Below, piece by piece: positions 7,991 to 15,413 of a stretch of DNA of 36,166 bases. The notes beneath the pieces are model-generated. The model saw nothing but the letters and a program-made list of their open reading frames with translations. It did no database searches and was not told where the DNA came from. The stretch comes from Hymenobacter profundi. GTDB lineage: Bacteria > Bacteroidota > Bacteroidia > Cytophagales > Hymenobacteraceae. The first letter of the stretch is position 1. The number at the start of each line of letters is the position of its first letter. The stretch spans positions 1 through 36,166 of the forward strand of contig NZ_JAHWGL010000043.1 in the NCBI RefSeq assembly GCF_019334315.1, read 5' to 3'. The translations under genes and the position numbers were made by a program.

Positions 7991-8021
7991 AAAGTCCCCG
8001 GCAGTGGCTGCCGGGGACTTT
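7991..8021 (-). terminator. Rho-independent terminator of the esterase gene
   Basis: A perfect 14-bp stem (AAAGTCCCCGGCAG 7991-8004, CTGCCGGGGACTTT 8008-8021) with a TGG loop is followed on the minus strand by a T-rich stretch (TTTTACTTTCAT). It begins 25 bp past the stop of the hydrolase gene ending at 8046. Confidence 0.88.
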
Positions 8022-8045
8022 GTACTGTAACAGGATTGCACGAAG

Positions 8046-8966
8046 TTACTTTGCTAGCCAGCCGTTGGCCGCCAGCCAGTTGCGCAGGCGCTCGGTCCAG
8101 TCGTCTTGGGTGGTTTGGTTGTGCAGGCCAAAGCCGTGGCCGCCCTCGGGGTAGAGGTGCATTTCGGCGGGTACTTTGTGGTGGGTGAGGGCCTGGTAGA
8201 ACACTAGACTGTTCAGCACGGGTACGGTCTTGTCGTCCTGGGCGTGCACCAGAAAGGTAGGCGGCGTTTGGGCCGTCACCTGCAACTCGTTGGAGTATAG
8301 CCTTATTTGATCAGCCGGCGCATTTTTGCCCAGCAAATTATCCCGCGAGCCCGCATGCGCCAGGCTATCCGAGAAGCTAACGACTGGGTAGAGCAGCATC
8401 AGAAAATCGGGCCGCACCGAGGTGTTACCGGCTTTCGTATCCACGGGCTGTGCGAAGTGCGTGCCGGCCGTGCTGGCCAGGTGGCCGCCCGCCGAAAAGC
8501 CCATCAGCCCAATCCGACTGGGGTTTATTCTAAACGCGGTGGCCTGCTCGCGTACCATGCGAAGGGCTTGCTGGGCGTCGAGCAGCGGGGCCGTACTTTT
8601 GTCCGGCTGGCTTTGGTCGTTGGGGAGGCGGTACTTCAGCACGAAAGCCGTCACGCCCATGTCGTTCAGGCGCTTGGCTACGTTGTAGCCCTCGTGGTCG
8701 ATGGCCAGGCGCGCGTACCCGCCGCCGGGGCAGATGATAACCGCCGTGCCAGTGGCTTTGTCGGCCGGAGCTAGAAAGACTGTGAGGGTAGGCTGTACTA
8801 CGTTGCTGATGCGTATGCCACCGTTGGCCAGCGTAACGCTGGCTTCCTTCACTTCGCTGGGTTTAGAATTAGGAACGGTTCCCTTGTAAAGGGGCAAAAC
8901 CTGCTGGGCGTGGAGCATAGGAGCGGTACCGAGCAGAAGCAAGGCAGCAAAGGCAACGTGTTTCAT
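8046..8966 (-). CDS. Secreted alpha/beta hydrolase (carbohydrate acetyl esterase-like, BD-FAE/AXE type)
   Basis: The 306-residue protein has a signal peptide (to about residue 20, LHA before QQV). The catalytic apparatus of an alpha/beta hydrolase is complete: oxyanion segment CPGGGY (79-84), nucleophile S158 in GFSAGG, acid D244 in HAQDDKTVP, and H277 in EGGHGFGL. The layout 'VPNSKPSEVKE...RISNVVQPTLTVFLAP' before the core is typical of Bacteroidota xylan/acetyl esterase-like enzymes that take acetyl groups from sugars. The ATG at 8966 starts the signal peptide directly. The gene is flanked by a terminator downstream and a palindromic repeat upstream. Substrate remains inferred. Confidence 0.88.
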   Translation of the reverse strand: MKHVAFAALLLLGTAPMLHAQQVLPLYKGTVPNSKPSEVKEASVTLANGGIRISNVVQPTLTVFLAPADKATGTAVIICPGGGYARLAIDHEGYNVAKRLNDMGVTAFVLKYRLPNDQSQPDKSTAPLLDAQQALRMVREQATAFRINPSRIGLMGFSAGGHLASTAGTHFAQPVDTKAGNTSVRPDFLMLLYPVVSFSDSLAHAGSRDNLLGKNAPADQIRLYSNELQVTAQTPPTFLVHAQDDKTVPVLNSLVFYQALTHHKVPAEMHLYPEGGHGFGLHNQTTQDDWTERLRNWLAANGWLAK

Positions 8967-8983
8967 AGTGTGCTAAGATACAG

Positions 8984-9085
8984 TGTCATCCTGAACGCAG
9001 TGAAGGACCTTCTTACGTAAGAACGAGTCGTTGGTACGGCTGTCGTTCTTACGTAAGAAGGTCCTTCACTGCGTTCAGGATGACA
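8984..9085. repeat. Perfect 43-bp inverted repeat, GTCATCCTGA family
   Basis: Arms 8984-9026 and 9043-9085 are exact reverse complements and enclose a 16-nt loop. Each arm carries TGTCATCCTGAACGCAGTGA, then AAGGACCTT, then the self-palindromic TTCTTACGTAAGAA, so each arm can also fold by itself. It lies between the RND pump gene (ending 9098) and the esterase start (8966), both minus strand. It could terminate the efflux operon and is related to the repeats at 47-183 and 12443-12572. Confidence 0.93.
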
Positions 9086-9097
9086 AGAAAAAACAGA

Positions 9098-12000
9098 TTA
9101 CGTGCCCAGTTCTGGCGGCGTTTGCTCGTCGCGCTTCTGCTTTTCGGTCTGTTTGTCGTTTTTCTTATTGCCTTCCGATGGGCCTTCGGGCGGCGTATTG
9201 GACTCCTGCGAGCCGTGCTGGGCGTGGCCGTGCTCCTCGGGGTTATAGTCCTTCGACATCTCGGCCAGCTTTTCCTTGCCGTAGGCCAGCTTGGTGATGT
9301 TCAGGAACAGCACTGGCACAGCAAAAATGGCGAGGAAGGTAGCCGCTAGCATACCGCCCGTCACGGTCCAGCCGATGGTCTGGCGCGACACCGCGCCCGC
9401 ACCTGAGGCGAAGGCCAGCGGCAGTACGCCCAGAATAAAGGCCAGCGAGGTCATGATGATGGGGCGCAAGCGTAGCTCTACGGCTTCAATGGTAGCTTCC
9501 ATCACCGGCACGCCAACGTCTACGCGCTCCTTGGCAAATTCCACAATCAGAATGGCGTTTTTGGCGGCCAGACCAATCAGCGTAATCAGACCAATCTGTG
9601 CATACACGTTATTGGTGAGGCGAGGAATAAGCGTGAGGGCTACAATGGCACCAAAGGCACCCAGCGGCACCGATAGCAACACCGAGAACGGTATCGACCA
9701 GCTCTCATACAACGCCGCCAGCAACAGGAATACAAATAGAATGGAGAGGCCGAAGATGATAATGGTGCTGTTGCCAGCGTTCAGTTCCTCGCGGCTCAGG
9801 CCCGAGAAGTCGAAGCCGTAGTCGGCGGGTAGGGTTTTGGCGGCTACCTCCTGCAAGGCCGCAATAGCCTGGCCGGAGCTATATCCTTCCTTCGCATCGC
9901 CGTTGATTTCGGCCGAGCGGAACAGGTTGAAGTGCGAAATCAGCGGCGCATTCTCCACCAACTTATAGGTGATGAGCGAGCCTAACGGAATTTGCTGACC
10001 CTGGGCATTCTGCACGTAGTAGCCATTCAGGTCGTCGATGTTCTGCCGGTAGGCGGTATCGGCCTGCGCCACTACCCGGAAGTTGCGGCCGTACTTAGTG
10101 AAGTCGTTGATATAAGCCGAGCCCATGAACGTCGACATCGTGTTGAAGATGTTCGTGAGCGGCACACCCAGCTTCTTAGCCTGCTCGCGGTTCACGGTTA
10201 CTTGGTAACCAGGGGTTTGGGCCGTGAAGAAGGTGTAGGCCCGCGCAATCTCGGGGCGTTGGTTGGCGGCGGCCACAAACTTGTTGATGTTGTCCTCAAA
10301 CGCCTTGATATCGGTACCGGCTTCACGTTGCTCCAGCTGGAAGCTGAAACCACCCGTGTTGCCTAGACCCGGAATAGCCGGTGGCGGCACCACTCGAATA
10401 TTGGCGCCCTTGATCACCGAAAACTCTTTTTGCAGCGAGGCTATCACTCCTTCCAACTGTAAGGCCTTGTCTTTGCGCTCGTCCCAGGGTTTGAGCTGCA
10501 CGAAGTAGGTGCCGCTACTGGGCTTAAAGGAGAAGTTCAGCGCGTTCAGGCCCGCAATGCCAGAGTAGTTGTTGACAGCCGGCGCCTTCTCCTGGAAGAT
10601 CTTAGACATTTGGGCCATCACGGCGCGGGTGCGGCTACTGGCTGCGCCCGCTGGCAACTCAATGGATACGTACAAGCGGCCTTCGTCCTCCGTCGGGATA
10701 AACCCGCCGGGCTTCACACGGAACAGCCCAAACGTGCCTGCATATACCAACACCAGCAGAATGATAACCAGCGGCGTGAATTTCAGGCTGCGCTTCACCC
10801 CATTGGAATAAGAGTGCGTAACGCGCGCAAACCACTGGTTGAACTTGTAAAACAGCTTATTGATGCCCTTAGCATCGGCATTTTGCTCCGATGGGCGCAT
10901 CAGCAACGAGCACAAAGCCGGTGTGAGCGACAAGGCAATGAAAGCCGAAAGGATAACCGAAATAGCAATGGTGATGGCAAACTGCTGATACAGGCGCCCC
11001 ACAATGCCTGGAATAAAGCCTACTGGCACGAATACCGCCGCCAGAATCAGGGCAATGGCAATAACCGGCGCCGTGATGTCCTTCATGGCCTTTTCGGTGG
11101 CCTCGCGCGCCGAGAGTTTCTCGGTGTCGATGTAGTGCTGCACGGCTTCTACCACTACAATGGCGTCATCGACCACGATACCAATAGCCAGTACGAATCC
11201 AAAGAGCGTGAGCGTATTAATTGTGAAGCCCAGCGGAATGAACAGGATGAACGTGCCGATGATAGCCACTGGCACGGCCAGAATGGGAATGAGGGTAGCG
11301 CGCCAGCTTTGCAAGAATACGAAGACCACCACCGTTACCAGCACCAGCGCCTCAATCAGGGTGTGCAGCACTTCTTCAATCGACACGCGCACCACCGTTA
11401 CCGACTCAAACGGCACGCGGTAGGCCACGTCTGGCGGAAACTTCTTCGACAGCTCTTCCAAAGCCGCATTCACGCCATCGGCGGTTTCCAGGGCGTTGCC
11501 GCCGGGCACCTGGTTCACGAGCAGCAAGGTAGCGGGCTGCCCGTTCACGGTGGCGGCGCGGGAGTAGCTGAAGCTGCCTAGCTGAATGCGGGCAATGTCG
11601 CGCAGGTACACCAGCGAGCCGGTTTGCGGGTCGGTGCGCACAATCACGTCACCGAACTGCTCGGCGGTGCTCAAGCGGCCATTCACGAAAATGGTGTACT
11701 CAAACGCCTGCGAACCGTACTGCGGCGCCGAACCCACCGAGCCCGCCGCCACCTGAATGTTCTGTTCGCGCAGGGCGGTGGTGACGTCGGTGGCGGTCAG
11801 GCCCAGTTGCGACATCTTATCAGGGTTCAGCCACACGCGCATCGAGAAGTCCTGCCCGATGCTGGTCACGTCGCCTACCCCCTTCACACGCAACAGAGCG
11901 TCGCGTACGTAGATGTTGGTGTAGTTATCGAGAAACTGCACGTTGTGGCTACCCTTAGGCGAATACAGGCCCACGACCATCAAGATGGTAGGGTTCCGCT

Positions 12001-12394
12001 TTTTCACCGTCAGGCCCAGGCGTTTCACTTCGTCGGGCAGCTGGGGCTGCGCTACGCTCACGCGGTTCTGCACGTCGAGGGTAGCAATGTCGATGTCGGT
12101 GCCGATTTCGAACGTCACGTTCGACGACAGGTTGCCGTCGCTGGTGGCGTTGCTTTGCAGGTAGGCCATGCCGGGCGTACCGTTCACCTGCGTTTCAATG
12201 GGCGTCATCACCGTCTGCTCCACCGTGAGGGCATCGGCCCCCGTGAAGCTCCCCGAAATCTGCACCACCGGCGGCGAGATGTTGGGGTATTGGCTGATGG
12301 GCAGGTTTAGAATGGACAGCACCCCAATCAGCACAATGACGATGGACACCACAATGGCTGTGACGGGGCGCCGGATAAATACGTCTGAAATCAT
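9098..12394 (-). CDS. RND efflux pump, inner-membrane subunit (AcrB/HAE1 family)
   Basis: The 1098-residue proton-driven tripartite efflux transporter has an N-terminal FIRRPVTAIVVSIVIVLIGV TM1, the porter domain (about 35-340), a TM cluster (about 340-540) with the proton-relay pair D409/D410 in GIVVDDAIVVVEA, a second porter/docking half, and a TM cluster ending at about 1040. The substrate class is the hydrophobe/amphiphile (HAE-1) type. It is slightly longer than AcrB because of a hydrophilic C-terminal tail of about 50 residues rich in His, Glu, Lys and Gln (starting EEHGHAQHG). It is the last gene of a TolC-MFP-RND operon, separated from the MFP gene by 192 bp carrying a palindromic repeat. 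ATG at 12394 gives the standard N-terminus. Confidence 0.96.
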   Translation of the reverse strand: MISDVFIRRPVTAIVVSIVIVLIGVLSILNLPISQYPNISPPVVQISGSFTGADALTVEQTVMTPIETQVNGTPGMAYLQSNATSDGNLSSNVTFEIGTDIDIATLDVQNRVSVAQPQLPDEVKRLGLTVKKRNPTILMVVGLYSPKGSHNVQFLDNYTNIYVRDALLRVKGVGDVTSIGQDFSMRVWLNPDKMSQLGLTATDVTTALREQNIQVAAGSVGSAPQYGSQAFEYTIFVNGRLSTAEQFGDVIVRTDPQTGSLVYLRDIARIQLGSFSYSRAATVNGQPATLLLVNQVPGGNALETADGVNAALEELSKKFPPDVAYRVPFESVTVVRVSIEEVLHTLIEALVLVTVVVFVFLQSWRATLIPILAVPVAIIGTFILFIPLGFTINTLTLFGFVLAIGIVVDDAIVVVEAVQHYIDTEKLSAREATEKAMKDITAPVIAIALILAAVFVPVGFIPGIVGRLYQQFAITIAISVILSAFIALSLTPALCSLLMRPSEQNADAKGINKLFYKFNQWFARVTHSYSNGVKRSLKFTPLVIILLVLVYAGTFGLFRVKPGGFIPTEDEGRLYVSIELPAGAASSRTRAVMAQMSKIFQEKAPAVNNYSGIAGLNALNFSFKPSSGTYFVQLKPWDERKDKALQLEGVIASLQKEFSVIKGANIRVVPPPAIPGLGNTGGFSFQLEQREAGTDIKAFEDNINKFVAAANQRPEIARAYTFFTAQTPGYQVTVNREQAKKLGVPLTNIFNTMSTFMGSAYINDFTKYGRNFRVVAQADTAYRQNIDDLNGYYVQNAQGQQIPLGSLITYKLVENAPLISHFNLFRSAEINGDAKEGYSSGQAIAALQEVAAKTLPADYGFDFSGLSREELNAGNSTIIIFGLSILFVFLLLAALYESWSIPFSVLLSVPLGAFGAIVALTLIPRLTNNVYAQIGLITLIGLAAKNAILIVEFAKERVDVGVPVMEATIEAVELRLRPIIMTSLAFILGVLPLAFASGAGAVSRQTIGWTVTGGMLAATFLAIFAVPVLFLNITKLAYGKEKLAEMSKDYNPEEHGHAQHGSQESNTPPEGPSEGNKKNDKQTEKQKRDEQTPPELGT

Positions 12395-12442
12395 AAAGTA
12401 GGGCGCGGAGGAAGAGCGCGCGTATCGTTGCTGATGTTGACC

Positions 12443-12572
12443 GTCATGCTGAGCAAGGAAGCGGTGTACTGTACTTCATCAGTCATGCTGAGCTTGCCGA
12501 AGCATCTCGCGTGCTGATGAAAGCTAGTCTCTGCCGTCAGCACGCGAGATGCTTCGACAAGCTCAGCATGAC
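12443..12572. repeat. Palindromic repeat (GTCATGCTGAGC type) inside the efflux operon
   Basis: Arms 12482-12517 and 12537-12572 (36 nt) pair with a single C/T difference that remains G-T compatible on one strand. A further direct copy of the arm tip, GTCATGCTGAGCAAGG, lies at 12443-12458. The core GTCATGCTGAGCTTG is one base from GTCATCCTGAGCTTG at 64-79, so it is a variant of the same family. It fills most of the 192-bp gap between the MFP and RND genes. A ready explanation is repeat insertion, with possible effects on relative expression of the two genes. Confidence 0.92.
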
Positions 12573-12586
12573 GGCCTTTTTAAAAT

Positions 12587-13759
12587 CTACTTGCCCGAAG
12601 CCGCGGGCTGGCCCTGGCCTTGCGCGGCGGCGGGTTGGCTGGGGTCGCCTACCTGCACTACGGCGCCCTGGCGCAGGTTCTGCACGCCGTCGCTCACAAT
12701 GGTCTGGCCTTGCTTCAAGCCGCCGCGCACCACCGTTTTGCCTTGTATTTTGGCGCCCGTTGCTACTTTCTGCTGGGCTACCTTGTTGCTGTCGCCTACC
12801 ACGTACACGTAGAACTCACCGAGCTGCTCAACAAGGGCTTTGGTCGGAATCACGAGCTGGTTACCGTTGTCCTGGTTGCGCACGCGCACCGACACGTTCA
12901 TGCCGGCTTTCAGCAGCTTCTTGGGGTTCGGGAATTGCACGCGCACACGCAGCGTCCCGGTTTGCGGGTCCACGGCGCGGTCTACCGTCACAATCTTGCC
13001 GGGCATTGCATATTCCTGGTTGCCGGGTAGCTGCAAAGTGAACAAGGAGTCCTGGCGGGCGTTGGTGTTGCGTTGCAGCTCCAGAAAGCGGGTGATATCA
13101 GCTTCGCCAATGTTTACGTCCACCGCAATCGGGTCTTCGGCCGATACCGTGTTGATCAGCGTTTGGCCCTGGGTAACCAAGGCGCCCAGTTTCACCTGTG
13201 AAATACCAATGGTGCCCGTGAGGGGGGCCGTGATGGTAGCGTGGTTCAAATCGAGGTTCACGCTGCGCAGGTTGGCGCGGGCGGCTTCTACCTGCGAGGC
13301 CGCATTGGCGCGACTGGCCTGCGCAATATCAACCTGCTGCTTGGCCACGGCATCGAGCTTATCGAGGCGCTCGTAGCGCTGGGCATCCTGCACGGCGCGG
13401 TCGTAGTTGGTTTTGGCTACGTCGAGCTGGGCCTGGGCCTCGTTGGCGGCGGCAGCGTAGCGGGTGCGGTCAATGGTATACAGCTTCTGGCCCTTAGTCA
13501 CGCGCTGGCCGTCCTGCACGTAGATATTGGTCAGAAAACCCGTTACCTCGGCCAGTAGCTGCACCTCGTTCAGGGGTACTACCGTGCCGGGGTAGGTATC
13601 GGTGCTTACCACGTCTTCGCTTTGCACTTTATATACGGCCACTGGCACGGCCGGGGGCGGACCTTGCTGTTGTGCTTCTTCGTCTTTGGAGCCGCAGCTG
13701 GCTAGTAGCAGCGCACTGCTGACAAACATGGGCCACACTCGCTTAGAATTCCACGTCAT
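12587..13759 (-). CDS. RND efflux periplasmic adaptor (membrane fusion lipoprotein, AcrA-like)
   Basis: The 390-residue lipoprotein has signal MTWNSKRVWPMFVSSALLLASCGS with lipobox LASC and acylated C22. It has the adaptor layout: first beta-barrel/lipoyl half (about 40-100, with EVTGFLTNIYVQDGQRVTKGQ), a helical hairpin (about 100-170), the second lipoyl half (LNHATITAPLTGTIG, about 172-186), then beta-barrel and membrane-proximal domains. The C-terminal ~20 residues are Gln/Ala/Gly-rich. It starts 12 bp after the TolC-like stop and precedes the RND gene, so it links inner-membrane pump and outer-membrane channel. Confidence 0.95.
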   Translation of the reverse strand: MTWNSKRVWPMFVSSALLLASCGSKDEEAQQQGPPPAVPVAVYKVQSEDVVSTDTYPGTVVPLNEVQLLAEVTGFLTNIYVQDGQRVTKGQKLYTIDRTRYAAAANEAQAQLDVAKTNYDRAVQDAQRYERLDKLDAVAKQQVDIAQASRANAASQVEAARANLRSVNLDLNHATITAPLTGTIGISQVKLGALVTQGQTLINTVSAEDPIAVDVNIGEADITRFLELQRNTNARQDSLFTLQLPGNQEYAMPGKIVTVDRAVDPQTGTLRVRVQFPNPKKLLKAGMNVSVRVRNQDNGNQLVIPTKALVEQLGEFYVYVVGDSNKVAQQKVATGAKIQGKTVVRGGLKQGQTIVSDGVQNLRQGAVVQVGDPSQPAAAQGQGQPAASGK

Positions 13760-13771
13760 GGGATTCGTTGT

Positions 13772-15169
13772 TTACTGATTCTGATTGAAGGTAATGTTGC
13801 CCAATGCCCGCTGCACGTCCAGCTTCGTGGATAGCACGTTGAACAGCGCGTTGTAGTAGTTGAGCTGGGCCGTGCGCAGGTCGGTTTCGGCAATAATCAC
13901 ATCTAGGAACGTGCGCAGGCCCTCGCGGTATTGCAGGTTCAAGATGCGGTACACCTCCTTGGCCTCGGCCACGTTTTGCTCAATCGTGTAGAACTCGTTG
14001 AGGGAGCCTTTGTAAGCACCCATAGCTTGCTCAAACTCGCTGTTAATCTGGTTTTTGGCGTCGAAGATGGTCAGGTCCAACTGCTCGTCCTGCAACTCCG
14101 CAATTTTCAGATTCTGCAAGCGCCGCGTGCCTGTGAAAATGGGTAGGGCCAGCTGCAAACCTGCCTGCTGGTTGGGGAAGGCTTGCTTATACAGTTCCGA
14201 AAAATCGTTGTCCTGGTATACCCGGTTGTAGTTGTAGTAGCTCGACAGTGAGGGTAGGAAGCCGAAACGGTAGTAATCGATGGTATAGCGCTGAAGCTGC
14301 TTCTGCGTCTGGAGCTGCTGAATTTCCACCCGCTTCTCGTAGGCTAGTTGCACGGTGGTATCCAGCAACGTTTGACGAACCATTTCCAGCGTGTCGTATT
14401 TAAGCGCCAGGTTATTGCCCGCTTCAATGCCCATCAGTTGCTTGAGGGTAGCGTATTTGCCGGGCAGCGCGGCCACCAGACTGCGCCGCTGTGCCGCTGC
14501 ATTCTTCAACGAAATATCAGCCCGCAGAAAGTCGGTTTTATCGGCAATGCCTACTTCGTACTGCGCTTTGGCATCACGCACCTGGCGTTCCTGCCGCTGC
14601 AACACCTCCAGCAAAATCCGTAGCTGTTCTTCGGTCAGCAGAATGTCGTAGAACGCTTTGCTAACGTTGGTCACTACATCAATTTTGTTGAGGGCCGTCG
14701 TCTGCGCGTAGTTCAGGCGGGTGGCCCGCACCGAGCGGGCAGCCCGCAACACGTCGTTGCTATACAGCAACTGGGTAGCCTGCAAGCCTACTGTCGACAC
14801 GTTTTTCAGGCCAAAGCGCACAATGCGCTGACCAGCCGCAGGGTCAGTGAAATCGACGGGCAGCACCGATGCCTGGAGCTGAATGTTCCGGGTATATACA
14901 CCCGTACCATTGATCTGCGGCAGCCAGTAGGAAAGCCCGATGCGTATGTTGCGGTCGGCAATGCGCTCATCCAGCTGCGACTGGCGTACGAGGGGCTGGT
15001 TGCGCAAAGCAAACTCAACGCATTGGTCGAGGGTAGCATTGGCGGGCAGGGGTTGGCCTACGGGGGCGGTTGTCGGTTGGGCCGAGGCGCCATGCAGCAC
15101 CAGCAGCATGGCCAAGGCAGCCAGCCAGTGCCGGGGGCTAATGCGAAGCCAGTGGAGGGGCCGGGGCAT
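13772..15169 (-). CDS. TolC-family outer membrane efflux channel
   Basis: The protein has two OEP repeats rich in long coiled-coil helices: QCVEFALRNQPLVRQSQLDERIADRNIRIG near the N-terminus, and a second similar block beginning after LNQ/NNLALKY. It forms the outer-membrane exit duct of the RND pump. I chose ATG at 15169 (465 residues), because it gives a compact signal peptide MPRPLHWLRISPRHWLAALAMLLVLHGASAQ and is preceded by AGGG. In-frame ATG 15193 and GTG 15229 would add 8 or 20 residues before it and cannot be excluded. It is the first gene of the efflux operon. I see no TetR or similar repressor in the window next to it. Confidence 0.92.
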   Translation of the reverse strand: MPRPLHWLRISPRHWLAALAMLLVLHGASAQPTTAPVGQPLPANATLDQCVEFALRNQPLVRQSQLDERIADRNIRIGLSYWLPQINGTGVYTRNIQLQASVLPVDFTDPAAGQRIVRFGLKNVSTVGLQATQLLYSNDVLRAARSVRATRLNYAQTTALNKIDVVTNVSKAFYDILLTEEQLRILLEVLQRQERQVRDAKAQYEVGIADKTDFLRADISLKNAAAQRRSLVAALPGKYATLKQLMGIEAGNNLALKYDTLEMVRQTLLDTTVQLAYEKRVEIQQLQTQKQLQRYTIDYYRFGFLPSLSSYYNYNRVYQDNDFSELYKQAFPNQQAGLQLALPIFTGTRRLQNLKIAELQDEQLDLTIFDAKNQINSEFEQAMGAYKGSLNEFYTIEQNVAEAKEVYRILNLQYREGLRTFLDVIIAETDLRTAQLNYYNALFNVLSTKLDVQRALGNITFNQNQ

Positions 15170-15413
15170 TATCCCTAGTACATCTTGTATCATGTAATGC
15201 AGTCGTTTTACCGGGGCTGCGTAGCCCACCGAAACTGGTTTCGGCGGAGCGCAAGCCCGTTATGTACCCGTTCGGAATACAGAATGTTTTAACTGACCAG
15301 GTTATTATTGTGTAAATCCTGCTGTAGCACAGGAGTTTACATCTGTAATACAGATGGTTGCAGTTTGATATTTTTTTATGCAGGAGGATATCTGGCTACC
15401 CTATGCGGAAGTT

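Noticed and set aside
8984..9085. A CRISPR-like array from repeated blocks
   Set aside because: The repeats are one palindrome with two arms, not regularly spaced units with spacers.
9031..9297. 88-residue plus-strand frame beginning in the palindromic repeat
   Set aside because: It runs through the repeat and antisense to the RND C-terminal tail, without any recognisable domain.
10610..11581. 323-residue open frame on the plus strand inside the RND pump gene
   Set aside because: It is antisense to a highly conserved AcrB-like coding region, has no family features and is rich in Arg, His and Gln as expected from GC-rich shadow frames.
15170..15229. Extended N-terminus of the TolC-like protein from GTG 15229
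   Set aside because: It would place about 20 non-signal residues before a good signal peptide; ATG 15169 fits better, although ATG 15193 cannot be excluded.
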